A DNA stretch of 64,000 bases, taken from assembly GCF_024139115.2 (NCBI RefSeq), contig NC_085141.1, positions 396,082,042-396,146,041 of the forward strand, read 5' to 3'. The translations under genes and the position numbers were made by a program. The stretch comes from Armigeres subalbatus (lineage: Eukaryota > Arthropoda > Insecta > Diptera > Culicidae). Position 1 is the stretch's first letter. Every line of letters begins with the position of its first letter. The notes beneath the pieces are model-generated. The model saw nothing but the letters and a program-made list of their open reading frames with translations, was not told the DNA's origin and ran no database searches. Below are positions 1 to 11,970 of the stretch, piece after piece.

Positions 1-1095
1 GTTGCATTCGACGCAGAATCCTGTCCCATTGTTTCCTATTTGAATTTGGCCAGATCGGACTATGGGATCGAAAGTTATGGCCAAAATACAAATTCATACG
101 AAAAAATCGCGTAAAAAATGTCACTCATTTTTCGGGCACATATCCTTAACCGATTTGCTCACAACAAGTTGCATTCGACGCAGAATGTCTCATATTTTCT
201 TATTGAAAATTGGCCAGATCGGACTATGGGCTTAGATGTTATGGTCAAATTACTATTTATTGCGAAAAAGAGTTCGAAAAGTCTAGCTCACTTTTTAGCA
301 TTTAGACTTCATCTATTGACGCTCGCAACAGATTGCATTCGACGCAGAATCTTGTCCCATTGTTTTCTATTGTAGATCGGACTATGGGATCGGAAATTAT
401 GGCTGAAACACCATTTTTGTATGTTCGCTCCAAAACCAAACTTTTACAGAAGGCCTGGAGACTCATAGTGTTATATACGTATAAGCTCGATGAACTGCGA
501 TGATGTCTCTGGGTGTGTGTGTGTGTGCGCGCACCAAAAGTGCGAAAAGTTTAGCTCACTTTTTTGGAACTTATCCTCAACCGATTTAATTCCAACTATA
601 GATAGTAGAATAGATAGATGAGCGAAAGCATGGCTGAGTCGATTTTTCTGCCCGTGCACACGCACATATGACGTCACAGCTCTTAACGTTTCCATTGAAA
701 TCGTGACGTCATGCTCGTTTGGAGACACGTTTGACAGTTCGTTTGGAGACAGAGGATTTATCTTCACTCATCTATATATTCCACTATCTATAATTCCAAC
801 AAGTTTCATTCGACGCGGAATCCTGTCGTATTGTTTTCTATTGAAAATTTGGACCATGGGCACAGAAATTATGGCCAAAATATACTATGTGTTATAAAAA
901 GCGAGTAAAAAGTCTAGCTGACTTTTAATGGACTTACCCTCAACCGATTTACTCACAACAAATTGCATTAGATGCGGAATCCTGTTCTATTTAGAAAGTT
1001 GGCCAGATTGGACTATTACCTTTGAAATTATGGCCAAAATACTTTTTGCCTTTCTTGTGCAACAAAGTTGTACCGAAAGGCTATAATTTCTTTCC
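1..1095 (+). repeat. Decayed copy A of the 167-bp-unit repeat element
   Basis: Diverged tandem units carry the landmarks GTTGCATTCGACGCAGAATC, TTGGCCAGATCGGACTATGG and GTTATGGCCAAAATAC, repeating near 1, 160, 320, 790 and 955. A short (TG)n run lies near 517. The block is cut by the window start and ends near 1060-1090, where a TGCCTTTCTtG-like terminus and an AAAGGCTATA motif match the ends of better copies at 2239, 10654 and 34848. Small open frames here are non-coding shadows. Confidence 0.8.
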
Positions 1096-1104
1096 GAAAA
1101 CGAA

Positions 1105-1228
1105 CTATCGGATGCTTCCACACTGATACACTTCCCTTCATCTTCATACGGGAGTTTGGTAGAAAAACGGTCATGAGATTTATATCATAACAAATATTGC
1201 ACTCCGCTCGCTTGATGGGAATGACATT
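1105..1228 (+). repeat. Diverged fragment related to the 1672-2277 palindrome arm
   Basis: The words GCTTCCACACTGATA, TTCATACGGGAG and CTCCGCTCGCTT occur in the same order as in the right arm of the palindrome at 2001-2277, with many substitutions. It is an older, single-arm relative lying in direct orientation to that arm. Confidence 0.6.
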
Positions 1229-1376
1229 TTCGTTTTCTTTTTGTGTAGTCGGAGCTTCAGTTCAATTTACATCCAAAAGTGATATCCTTAAAATATATGA
1301 CTGGGTAAAATAAAACAGGGGTATGTACGTCAAAAAGATTGGAAAAGGAAACAAAAATGTCGAAATTCTTATTAGC

Positions 1377-1566
1377 ATATTGTAGATCAAGCTGAAAACC
1401 GAACCGAGGTTTCGCGACAATCGCATTTTCTCGCATTTCCGGATGTTGCAACTGCATCGCGAGTAGTGCGCAACTGTGCCATAGTCGGGCACCACTCGCG
1501 ATGCAGTCGCGACATCCGGGAATGGGACAAAATATGATTTTCGGTTTTCAACTGGATCTACAATAT
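1377..1566. repeat. Foldback (inverted repeat) element, ~190 bp
   Basis: The ends ATATTGTAGATC (1377-1388) and GATCTACAATAT (1555-1566) are reverse complements. Moving inward, GAAAACCGAA pairs with TTCGGTTTTC, then TTCCGGATGTtGC with GCGACATCCGGgAA and ACTGCATCGCGAGT with ACTCGCGATGCAGT, leaving a small loop near 1472. No clear TSD was found, so it could be a MITE or a non-mobile hairpin. Confidence 0.7.
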
Positions 1567-1671
1567 CTTTGCCATAAATAATCTGATTTTCATAGAACGG
1601 ACAAAGAAATTTGTCTTTTTACTCCTAGCTACCAGCTCATCTATTTTCAAGCACACACATTTTACGAAGGT

Positions 1672-2277
1672 CGAGAAAGGCACCATCACCGCTAGGTGGA
1701 TTAATCTGGGTTTTTATAGAAGTCGATTTGAAAGCGAGCGGAGGGCAATATTTGTGATGGCACATATCGCACGACCTTCCTTCTGCCAAGCTCCCGTATG
1801 AAGGGGGAGGGAAGAATATCAGTGTGGAAGCTGATATATCTCCACTGGCAAAAGGAAGGTGGTTTGACTTGCTCATATGCCATCGCGTGCGGAAGGATTT
1901 GCTATCGACGAGTACTGTCTCCAAATTTCTAATATGACATCAGCATTTAGTCGAATAGGATTTAATAAATAAATATCCTATTCGACTAAATAAAAATAAT
2001 ATTCGACTAAATGCTGATGTCATATTAGAAATTTGGAGACAGTACTCGTCGATAGCAAATCCTTCCGCACACGATGGCATATGAGCAAGTCAAACCACCT
2101 TCCTTTTGCCAGTGGAGATATATCAGCTTCCACACTGATATTCTTATCTCCCCATTCATACGGGAGCTTGGCAGAAGGAAGAATGTGCGATATCACAAAT
2201 ATTGCCCTCCGCTCGCTTTCGAATCGACTTCTATAAAACCCAGATCAATCCACCTAGCGTTGGTGGTGCCTTTCTCG
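1672..2277. repeat. 606-bp near-perfect palindrome
   Basis: The left arm (1672-1957) and right arm (2001-2277) are reverse complements with few differences, around a ~43-bp AT-rich spacer that itself repeats ATTCGACTAAAT. The outer ends are CGAGAAAGGCACCATCACCG and its complement, the same sequence that borders the 167-bp-unit elements. The arms are much more alike to each other than to the relative at 1105-1228, so the inverted duplication is young. Overlapping open frames on both strands mirror each other and are not genes. Confidence 0.85.
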
Positions 2278-2775
2278 CGCATTAAAAAAATAAGAAAAAC
2301 ACATAAGAGAGGTCGAAATAGCACTTTAGGGGGATAGATTTTACTTTTTCCATCAATTCATATGCATTTACGGTCATTGGAATGCATTGCTGCAATCCTT
2401 GAAAAAAAATTTTTTTTTTCATTTTTGAAATTTTTTTCCCAAGGGGGGACCCTTGGTAGAAAAACAATGTTTTTTCAATAACTTTGGAATGCAATGACCG
2501 ATCGGGCCAATTTTCAATAGGAAACAACTAGACCGCAATCCGCGTCGACTGCAACTTGTTGCGAGCAAATCGAATTATGCTAAGTACCAAAAAGTGTGTC
2601 TCACATTTTTGTACACACACACACACATACATACACACATACAGACATCACCTCAATTCGTCGAACTGAGTCGATTGGTATATAACACTATGGGTCTCCG
2701 AGCCTTCTATCAAAAGTTCGGTTTTGGAGTGATCCTATAGCCTTTACGTATACTTTGTATACGAGAAAGGCAAAA
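2239..2775 (-). repeat. Copy B of the 167-bp-unit repeat element (short form)
   Basis: It is bounded by GATCAATCCACCTAGCG/GGTGCCTTTCTCG on the left and TATACGAGAAAGGCAAAAAC on the right. Inside are about one diverged 167-bp unit in reverse orientation (TTGGAATGCAATGACCG and ATTTTCAATAGGAAAC words), a (CA)n run at ~2613-2645, and the TATAACACTATGGGTCTCCG segment found in all copies. Its left border overlaps the right end of the palindrome, so the two may form one composite. Confidence 0.7.
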
Positions 2776-2964
2776 ACATTCTTCATGCCTGCCGTATCCT
2801 AACGGAACTATCAATTCTATACTTTCGCCTCTAATGCTATCATGAACATGTACGTCCAAGTTTGGAAGATGATATTAGCATTTCCATATCATTGTAAATC
2901 GTTTAACTTCACGTAGAAGTAACACACACGAAATCATTAATTTAGCTCATTAATATCAAATGCT

Positions 2965-3240
2965 GATAAGATAGCAAAATGAGATATTGACATGATTGAT
3001 ATAAGAGATAAAAGATCAGACGACAATATCAATATTTTGCACTAAAATATCATGAGGAGATCAAGTTATGCTATTTGTAAGAAGTGATCAATATCATGTG
3101 CCATTAGTTTGTTCTTATCCATAGCATATCTTGATATCCAAATGATATTTCGGTGCAAATTTTTGATATTGTTGCCTGTTCTTTTATCTCTTATGTCAAT
3201 CAAAACCATATTATGTTTTGTTATTCTGTTCATGGCTTCT
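2965..3240. repeat. Foldback MITE, copy 1 of 2
   Basis: The left arm (about 2988-3055, with ATAAGAGATAAAAGA and CAATATCAATATTTTGCAC) is the reverse complement of the right arm (about 3137-3209). A second copy in direct orientation lies at 35406-35640. Termini and TSD are unclear. Confidence 0.65.
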
Positions 3241-3343
3241 CCCCGGGTTGTTATGATTCGAAGAGGTTTTTGCCTCTCTTATCGTTGTTCGTTATCTTTC
3301 GAGAGCGATTTCTGCAAACCCTGTATATAACATATATGGCAAG

Positions 3344-4052
3344 TAGGGTGGCTCAAAAAACACTTTTTCAAATTTTTTGATAGGCCGCCCTCTTATTCGG
3401 TTCTATTTGATGCCCTGATGCTCTGGACAAAATTTCAGCCAAATCGGTCAACGTTTGGGCGGTGCTAAACTCGTTGGAAGTTTATATGGAAAAATGTATG
3501 CAGAAACACCCAAAAACAGTGATTTGCAGTTGGACGGCACAATTTACGATCAAGAAGCATGATACTCATTCAGTTCTTGAAGAATTAAATACAGAATGTT
3601 ATGCTGAAAACCGCGAGAAGATTAGAGTTTACTAGACAAAGATATTAGTATTTTACTGGAGTGTTGTAGGGGTGAATTTATTTCTTTTCAAAGGTAAAAG
3701 AAACGAAATTTGCTCAAACCCCACTTCAGAGAAATGCTAATAACTTAACCGGACAAACTCTAATCTTCTCGCGGTTTTCTGCATAACATTCTGTATTAAA
3801 TTTTTCAAGATCTGAATGAGTATCCTGCTTCTTGATCGTAAATTGTGCCGTCCAATTGCAAATCACTGTTTTTGGATGTTTCTGCATACATTTTTCCATA
3901 TAAACATCCAACGAGTTTAGCACCACCCAAACGTTGACCGATTTGGCTGAAATTTTGTCCAGAGCATCAGGGCATCAAATATAGCCGAATAAGATGGCGG
4001 CCCATCAGAAAAATTGAAAAAAGTTTTTCCCATACTAATTTGAGCCACCCTA
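3344..4052. mobile_element. 709-bp foldback element with 8-bp TSD (hAT-like)
   Basis: TIRs TAGGGTGGCTCAAA at the left and TTTgAGCCACCCTA at the right are flanked by identical ATGGCAAG at 3336-3343 and 4053-4060, an exact 8-bp TSD. The arms (about 3344-3632 and 3755-4052) pair through most of their length, for example GCGAGAAGATTAGAGTTT at 3614 against its complement at 3755. A TAG-start TIR with an 8-bp TSD fits hAT, but P or another 8-bp-TSD superfamily is possible. No transposase is present, so it is non-autonomous. Confidence 0.9.
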
Positions 4053-4060
4053 ATGGCAAG

Positions 4061-5944
4061 TATTCACCGGTCTTGTAATATTTTATTATTACTGAAGCTT
4101 GGTGCAAACTTTTACCAAATTTTGGCATTTTTTTTGCCGAATTTCCATCATTGCCTTACCGTAATTCGGCAAAAAAGTCAATTGATTATTGATGTCTTGG
4201 AAATATTTACCGAAATTTTGGTAGAATTTTTATCGAGCTTCATCACGAAAGTTATCTAGTAAGAGATTGTTGAATTCTCGACAGTCGCTAAATTTTGAAT
4301 TTTGAAATTCCAAGCATAATAAAACTTATCTAGTTTCCTTTTACATCAGCCCTACCATTCACTCGAATCCCACATACATTTCACCCTCCGACTTGCTACT
4401 AACTGGTCAGCATGATTTATTTGCTTCCCGCACTGGAAAGTGAAAGCTAGCCATTCCAACTTACTGCTACAATTTATGTTTGTGTTGGCAACCTATGAAA
4501 TATTGTTTTGTTTCAGTAATACAAACGATAACCACGAAAAAAAAACAGAAGAAAAAAGTCCAGCAGCAGCACAGAATCACTTCTCAAGATGTATTACTTT
4601 TTTATGACTTCCAAACTGCGAACAAATTAATTTCATCATATCAAGTGTACCTAGCCAAGGCAACGTTGCAATAGAAGACCCAGAGGTTATTTATTCTTTC
4701 TTGATTAAATTTACTCTCACATCGGATTCGTCTCATTCCTAGTAATGAGGCAAGGTGCAATAACGAGTCCAATACCGATATAAATTTTAAAATTCAGCAA
4801 CCGAAACCGTTTTTCGCACCTTCGTAATGAAGCAACCAACCGAAGACGTCTCATCACATTAATTACCTTTTAATCAGCAAAAGTGTCATAAAATTAAAAT
4901 TTTAATTACAATCGCCCACAGGAGACACTTTTCAGTACACATTTCTTCGCGAAGTTGACACGCGGAGGTTAAATTTTGTATTTATTTATTCGAAAACTTT
5001 CCCGCGGCGCGGAGAGGACTTTTCCTGAACGACGTCGTCTTGCAAAGGGGCATTACAGAAGTTGGGGGAGTGATATTACAAACGAGAAGACGCAAACGGC
5101 AGGCCACGATTCGAGTGAACCTTATGGGAAAATGGTTGAAGGAAAGCGAAGGCCACTTTAATTTAACGAGCTGGCAAACAGTCGCGGTTCTTACTGCCGC
5201 CCCGCTATTGGTTACTTCTCATATAATCATTAGTTATGCATTAAAAATTTGTCGCAACGGAGACGTCAGTTGGTTGGTCCTTCATTGGCAAACGTGAAGG
5301 GCGAGAATACAATTTAAAATAATCACCCAGCAGCACAATAGCAACGAACAGAGCAAAAGAGGATGTCCCAATTTGAACACCAGCGAGGGCAGTGGAGTCT
5401 CGGCGGAGATTTTTTTCATTGGCCGTATCGCTCAAAATCACCACGAGAGTGATATCAAATATGCTTGCCGTATAATTGCAAAACAGATCCAGGAAGACCA
5501 TGAACACTTTAATTTTTAAATTGGATTACAACTGAAAAAATGCAGAAAACGAAAAACAATAAAATATATTTCTTTCGTGCGAATATGAGCTACTCAGAAC
5601 AGAAGAATGCAGTGAACGAAAATTAAATGAGGGTGGAGCTGAGGTTACGTCTTAACTTTTCGCTATCAGAACACATTAGGTGTTATGGTTTCAGAGTCGA
5701 GTTCGCCTTGGCATTCTATAAGAAAGAAAACAGTCGTAGTTTGAGATAAGCGGATAGCAAACTGGTTCGATTTCCAATGAATGTGCTTTCTGATCCTTCG
5801 CATCGTTGTTGTCATGATCTTTATTTTCTTACTAAATTGGCATGTTTTTAGAAACAAAAAGTCCCAAAAGAGTTTTCTAACGTTCTTCTTGATTTTAAAT
5901 ACCAGAGTCATTAAGAACTTCGTTTTACCTTTGTTATACAATAA
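4061..5944. other. No gene recognised; mostly single-copy-looking DNA
   Basis: The only structure seen is a weak inverted pattern at about 4100-4230 (TACCAAATTTTGGCA, GCCGAATTTCC, TTCGGCAAAAAAG, CCGAAATTTTGGTA), similar to the CGGgATCTCaGCAAAA tract near 52040. The region from about 4900 to 5500 has mixed composition, but no open frame there resembles a known protein. It may be intronic. Confidence 0.5.
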
Positions 5945-7600
5945 GTGAAGAAAATATTTAATTGGTATTTATCCTGTCTGATTTATCCGCAACAAGTTGA
6001 TTATGACGGGGAATCGTGTTCCATAGGTTTCTATTGAAACCTGTCTCTGTTATGTTACGTAATTTGCGCTTACCATATTTGAGAAAAAAATTAAGCGCAT
6101 CCGTTGCATTCTACGGTAGTTTGGTTCGTTACAACTGTAGATGTTTCAAACTGCCTAGCTACTTCTTGACCCACACATCCATAATTCTATGCGTCTGCAC
6201 GTCTATAGGCTGTCCAATTTTAATTGACAAGGGACCAATTTACGGTCAAACTTTAAATTTTTAAAACATGTCATCTCAGCTGTCAGCTTCTTTGATTGAA
6301 CTTATGGAATCATTGTATAAAGGCCAATTCGCAATAATAGACATCCCTTCACACAGCAAAACGTCGAAAGTTAAAGTTGATAAATTGATGTCCATAACGA
6401 CCGCTTAATCCAATTCAATTCTCTGCAATAAGAAGCCCAGAACGGTGGGTTTATACGAAGGGAGGGTCGTCGTATATGTTTTAGAACAATTTGAAACAAA
6501 CACGTTGCACGGTACCATGAAATTCTGCGGAAAAAAACCGCCCCGAAGCGATGAAAAATTATGTGAAGTCTCACTTGACCTGTTTGGCTGATTAAGTCAA
6601 CATGTTCAATGAAAATGGAAGGCAAGGTGTGGGAGATGAAGTTCCACCATATTTGCACCCCTCGAGCATATTTCGGTGCCGTATGTCGTAACTGCGGTGA
6701 CTTATGCCGCCAACCTCAAGAATAGGGAGAAGACAGTAGGAAGTTTTGGCATGGTGGCAGCTTGTTTGTAAAATTCTTCGTGGAGTCGACGGGCGAGTCT
6801 GAAAATTTGCCGTAAATCCATAAAATGTACTGGCGAATGCGTTTGTTCGCCACACCTCGATGGGACCACCACCGAGCGACTGAAGCAGGTCTGCCTCTCC
6901 TCTGTATTCATCCTTGGTTTTTATGATAAGTTGGTCCATCGGGAGTCACCCGGCTTGTGATGAGTTGTGTAAGCGGAGCAACCGTCGGATGTGGAGGTAT
7001 GTGGTACGCGTGTGTTAAGATGAGGTCGAGAAAAGCCTCTAGATGGGATGGTTATGGAGGAATCTGCTTTCAGCTATGCGAACGGTGGTTTAGTCATGAA
7101 CGAAGAGTGGGATATCATTTTCATTATAATCCTCCATCTACATTACACGCTAGGATTGATGAGGTTTCATCATACGAAATGGATGGGTATGATGTCATGA
7201 TGATATTTGAGCAACAAAAATACGTTTTGCTTTTTTATTCAAATATATCAAAAGAATTTCTTGTTGTTGTAACGACTAGGAGAAATAGTCAGAATCCATT
7301 TCCTATTATTACCTTATGATGTCAAGTGCACAAAATAACACTACGATGGATTACATCTAATTTATTCTGAATTGATTTTCAATTAACTCCTTTATAACTG
7401 CAACGGTAAAAAAATACAAGAAATTGATTGATATGCTTCGTTGCAATATAATCACACTACTCCTAAGGTCTAAATTTTATAAGAGAGCCCTTTTCAGTCT
7501 ATAAATTATGGAAAGCTTAGAGTGGGACAAACGCTAAAACCGGATTGGTTTCTGCCGTAAATAAACGCCCTTTCAATTTATCTCAGTCCATGACTATGAC
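5945..7600. other. Unassigned DNA with a short 167-bp-unit relic
   Basis: 5970-6040 retains CCGCAACAAGTTGATTATGACG and TTTCTATTGAAA words of the 167-bp unit. From 6370 to 7320 the sequence has more balanced composition and overlapping open frames on both strands (6592-6939 minus, 115 codons; 6957-7319 plus, 120 codons). I recognise neither product and see no splice or domain support. A decayed coding exon or transposon ORF cannot be excluded. Confidence 0.4.
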
Positions 7601-7642
7601 TACACGTCGTCAATGGTGAGAAGGTCAATGGTGAAAAGGAAA

Positions 7643-9550
7643 AATTTCTCCGGAAGTTCCTCCAGGAATTCCTCCGGAAGTTCCTCCAGGAATTCCTCCG
7701 GAAGTTCCTCCAGGAATTCCTCCAGAAGTTCCTCCAGGAATTCCTCCAGAAGTTCCTCCAGGAATTCCTCCGGAAGTTCCTCCAGGAATTCCTCCGGAAG
7801 TTCCTCCAGGAATTCCTCCGGAAGTTCCTCCAGGAATTCCTCCGGAAGTTCCTCCAGGAATTCCTCCGGAAGTTCCTCCAGGAATTCCTCCGGAAGTTCC
7901 TCCAGGAATTCCTCCGGAAGTTCCTCCAGGAATTCCTCCGGAAGCTCCTCCAGGAATTCCTCCGGAAGTTCCTCCAGGAATTCCTCCGGAAGTTCCTCCA
8001 GGAATTCCTCCGGAAGTTCCTCCAGGAATTCCTCCGGAAGTTCCTCCAGGAATTCCTCCGGAAGTTCCTCCAGGAATTCCTCCGGAAGCTCCTCCAGGAA
8101 TTCCTCCGGAAGCTCCTCCAGGAATTCCTCCGGAAGTTCCTCCAGGAATTCCTCCGGAAGTTCCTCCAGGAATTCCTCCGGAAGTTCCTCCAGGAATTCC
8201 TCCGAAAGTTCCTCCAGGAATTCCTCCAGAAGTTCCTCCAGGAATTCCTCCCGAAGTTCCTCCAGGAATTCCTCCGGAAGTTCCTCCAGGAATTCCCCTG
8301 GAAGTTCCTCCAGGAATTCCCCTGGAAGTTCCTCCAGGAATTCCCCTGGAAATTCCTCCAGGAATTTTTCCGGAAGTTCCTCCAGGAATTCTCCCGGAAG
8401 TTTCTCCAGTAAATCCCCCGGAAGTTCCTCCAGGAATTCTACCAGAAGTTCTTCCAGGAATTCCCCCGGAAGTTCCTCTAGGAATTGCCCCGGAAGTTCC
8501 TCTAGGAATTCTTCGGAAGTTCCTCCAGGAACTCCTCCGGAAGCTCCCCCAGAAATCCCTCCGGAAGTTGATCCACGAATTATTTCGGAAGTTTCTCCAG
8601 GAATTCTTCCGAAAGTTCCTCCAGGAATTCCTCCGGAAGTTTCTCCTGGAATTCCTCCAGTAGTTCCTCCAGGAATCCCTCCAGTAGTTCCTCCAGGAAT
8701 TCCTCCAAAATTTCTCCGGAAGTTCCTCCAGGAATTCCTCCAGAAATTCCTCCAGGAATTCCTCCAGAAGTTCCTCCAGGAATTCCTCCAGAAGTTCCTC
8801 CAGGAATTCCTCCAGAAGTTCCTCCACGAATTCCTCCGGAAGTTCCTCCAGGAATTCCTCCGGAAGTTGCTCCAGTAATTCCTCCGGAGGTTCTTCCAGT
8901 GATTCCTCCGGAAGTTCCTCCAGGAATTTCTCTGGAGTTCCTCCAGGAATACATCCGGAAGTTCCTCCAGGAAAACTTCCGGAAGTTTCTCCAGGAACTC
9001 CACCGGAACTTCCTCCAGGAATTCCTCCGGAAGTTCCTCCAGGAATTCCTCCGGAAGTTCCTCCAGGAATACTTCCGGAAGTTCCTCCAGGAATTCTTCC
9101 GGAAGTTCCTCCAGGAATACTTCCGGAAGTTCCTCCAGGAATTCTTCCGGAAGTTCCTCCAGGAATTCTTCCGGAAGTTCCTCCAGGAATTCTTCCGGAA
9201 GTTCCTCCAGGAATTCTCCCGGAAGTTCCTCCAGGAATTCTTCCGGAAGTTCCTCCAGGAATTCTTCCGAAAGTTCCTCCAGAAATTCTTCCCGAAGTTC
9301 CTCCAGGAATTCTTCCGGAAGTTCCTCCAGGAATTCTTCCGGAAGTTCCTCCAGGAATTCTTCCGGAAGTTCCTCCAGGAATTCTTCCGGAAGTTCCTCC
9401 AGGAATTCTTCCGGAAGTTCCTCCAGGAATTCTTCCGGAAGTTCCTCCAGGAATTCTTCCGGAGGGTCCTCCAGGAATTCTTCCGGAAGCTCGTCCATGA
9501 ATTGCTCCGGAAGTTCCTCCAGGAATTCCTCCGGAAGTTCCTCCAGGAAT
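7643..9550 (+). repeat. 24-bp minisatellite array, forward half
   Basis: About 79 unit lengths of a 24-bp repeat beginning GGAATTCCTCCGGAAG and ending TTCCTCCA. Units up to about 8200 are almost identical. A CCCCTGGAA variant clusters at 8290-8360, a diverse zone spans about 8400-8720, a CCAGAAG variant lies at 8740-8830, and a GGAATTCTTCCGG variant fills about 9115-9470, which suggests local amplification of variants. The unit is a multiple of three and contains no stop codon, so several frames stay open on both strands (up to 632 codons, minus strand). These are repeat artefacts, not proteins. Confidence 0.95.
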
Positions 9551-10430
9551 TTCTTGAGGAACTCCCGGACGAATTTATGGAGGAACTTGCGGAGGAATTC
9601 CTGGAGGAAATTCCGGATGAAATACTGAAGGAACTTCCTGAGAAATTCCTGGAGGAAGTTCTAGAGGAACTTCTGAAGGAAATTCCGGAGGAATTCCCAG
9701 AGGAACGACCGGACGAATTCCTGGAGGAATTTCTAGAGGAACTTCCGAAAGAATTTCTGAAGGAACTTACGGAGGAATTTCTGGATGATCTTTCAAAGAA
9801 ATTCCTGGATGAAGATCTAAAAGAATTCCTGGAAAAACGTCCGATGGAATTCATGGAGGAACTTCCTGAGAAATTCCTGGAGGAAGTTTCAGAGGAATTC
9901 CTTGAGGAATTTCTGGAGGCAATTCCGGAGGAATCTCTGGAGGAACTTCCGGAGGAATCTACGGAATAACTATCGCAGGAATTCCTGGAGCAACTTCCGG
10001 AGGAATTGCTGGTGGAACTTTCAGAGAAAATTCAGGAGAAACTTCCGGAGGAATTCCTGACGGTACTTCTAGAGGAATTCCTGATGGAATTTGAGTAGGA
10101 TTTTGTGAATGAATTTCCAAATGATTTACTGAAGGAGCTTTCGGAAGAATTTTTGAAGGGTTTTTAGGAGGAATCCCTAAAGAAATTTTCATAAGAATTC
10201 TTGAAGGAATGTTCCAAGGATTTTCTGAAGGAACTTTCGAGGGAATTTTTGAAGGAACTTCGGAACTTTCCTAACGAACTCCCGAGCTCCGAACGTAACT
10301 TCAGGAAGAAGAGGAACTTCTGAATGGATTCCTGAAAGAACTTCCGGGGCAATTCCTGAAAAAAATTCTTCAGGAAACTTCAAGCAAAAGCCTAAATGAA
10401 CTATTGGAGGAATTCCTGAAGAAGCAGAAA
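9551..10430 (-). repeat. 24-bp minisatellite array, inverted and diverged half
   Basis: From about 9551 the same unit reads as its reverse complement on the plus strand (GAGGAACTTCCGGAGGAATT). Divergence rises to the right until the pattern fades near 10430. The junction makes the whole locus a tail-to-tail inverted array able to fold on itself. Confidence 0.9.
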
Positions 10431-10653
10431 GGAATAGAGAATCCGGGGTAGATGTATTCATCCAAAAATAAATTTCGTAATTCGCGAAAATCAGAGCGCT
10501 TTACTTGATCATTTTTATCATGTTCTGATTCGTTGTGGCCCACAAACTGCCAGTTCCCTGATAAAGTCTGGTATGATGACCATATGTTTCCAATCAAAAC
10601 AAACACGATACCACGCACATCACCATATCCAATGACAGATGGAACTGAAAACG

Positions 10654-10786
10654 TTTTGCCTTTCTCGTATACTAAGTATACGGTAAAGGCTATATGATCG
10701 CTCCAAAAACAAACTTTTTATAGAAGGCCCGGAGACCCATAGTGTTATATACCAATCGACTCAGTTCGACGAATCGAGGTGATGTC

Positions 10787-10818
<32 letters not shown>

Positions 10819-11615
10819 TGTGTATGTGTGTGTGTGTGTGCGCAAAACTACTCAAAAAATGTCACTCATTTTTTGGGCACTTATCCTCAACCGATTTGCT
10901 CGCAATAAGTTGCATTCGACGCAGAATCCTGTCCCATTGTTTCCTATTTGAAATTGGCCAGATCGAACTATGGGATCAGAAGTTATGGCCAAAATACAAA
11001 TTCATACGAAAAAATCGCGTAAAAAATGTCACTCATTTTTCGGGCACTTATCCTCAACCGATTTGCTCGCAACAAGTTGCATTCGATGCAGAATCCTGTC
11101 CCATTGTTTCCTATTTGAAATTGGCCAGATCGAACTATGGGATCAGAAGTTATGGCCAAAATACAAATTCATACGAAAAAATCGCGTAAAAATGTCACTC
11201 ATTTTTCGGGCACTTATCCTCAACCGATTTGCTCGCAACAAGTTGCATTCGATGCAGAATCCTGTCCCATTGTTTCCTATTTGAAATTGGCCAGATCGAA
11301 CTATGGGATCAGAAGTTATGGCCAAAATACAAATTCATACGAAAAAATCGCGTAAAAAATGTCACTCATTTTTCGGGAAATTATTTTCAACCGATATGCT
11401 CGCAACAAGTTGCCTTCGATTCGAAATCCTGTCTTATTGTTTCCTATTTGAAATTGGTCAGATCGAACTATGGGATCAGAAGTTATGGCCAAAATACAAA
11501 TTCATACGAAAAAACCGCGTAAAAAATGTCACTCGTTTTCCGGGCACTTATCCTCAATCGATTTGCTCACAACAAGTTGCATTCGACGCAGAATCCTGTC
11601 TCATTGCTTCCTATT
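10654..11615 (+). repeat. Copy C of the 167-bp-unit element, left part
   Basis: It starts at TTTTGCCTTTCTCGTATACT, followed by the subterminal palindrome GTATACTAAGTATAC and the shared TATAGAAGGCCCGGAGACCC segment. After a (TG)n run come five tandem units of 166-168 bp, with GTCACTCATTTTT at about 10861, 11028, 11194, 11360 and 11528. Units are highly similar. The last is interrupted at 11615 by a TIR element and resumes at 14868. Overlapping open frames are repeat shadows. Confidence 0.9.
10787..10842 (+). repeat. (TG)n microsatellite
   Basis: A TG dinucleotide run with two TA interruptions, occupying the same position between terminus and 167-bp units as the (CA)n runs of copies B and D. 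Confidence 0.95.
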
Positions 11616-11623
11616 CAGCGATG

Positions 11624-11740
11624 CCAGATCTACGGAAATTTCCGTAGATCTACGGAATTGAATGCTTTCTACGGATCTACGGATCCGTAGATAAAATCTA
11701 CGGAAATTCGAAAATTTCTACGGAAATCTACGGATTGTTT
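11624..11740. repeat. Subterminal TCTACGGA palindromic repeats
   Basis: At least seven copies of TCTACGGA or its complement TCCGTAGA lie within ~115 bp of the left TIR, including the palindrome TCTACGGATCCGTAGA. A single AATCTACGGAA lies 40 bp inside the right TIR. In hAT elements subterminal repeats often bind transposase; that role is inferred here. Confidence 0.75.
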
Positions 11741-11970
11741 TCTCAGTTTTAATTTTAATCGTTGATTCATAAGGGCATAATCTCATATTAGTCTGTTATG
11801 GTTTTCTGGTGACTTGTTCACACACCCCTACAAGAAATTCAACAACACGTTATTCATGACTTTTGTTGAAGACCTTGAGCCTACTCGTAAGTTTAGCAAT
11901 TTCATAAACATATTGGGCTCACAACGTGCATTGCTAGAGTGAATTTTCCTTTTTGTCCGACGTATAAGCA

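Noticed and set aside
6592..7319. Frames of 115 (minus) and 120 (plus) codons as a host gene
   Set aside because: No recognisable domain, overlapping or adjacent on opposite strands, no splice evidence. Kept only as an unassigned block.
7600..9854. Open frames of 356-632 codons ([24 protein letters not shown] repeats)
   Set aside because: They arise in several phases on both strands from a 24-bp stop-free repeat. No unique sequence, start context or splice support.
7643..10430. CRISPR-like array
   Set aside because: Contiguous 24-bp units with no spacers, in a eukaryotic context.
10742..11661. Overlapping frames of 60-136 codons in the 167-bp repeats
   Set aside because: The same peptides recur in each unit and in unrelated phases; these are repeat shadows.
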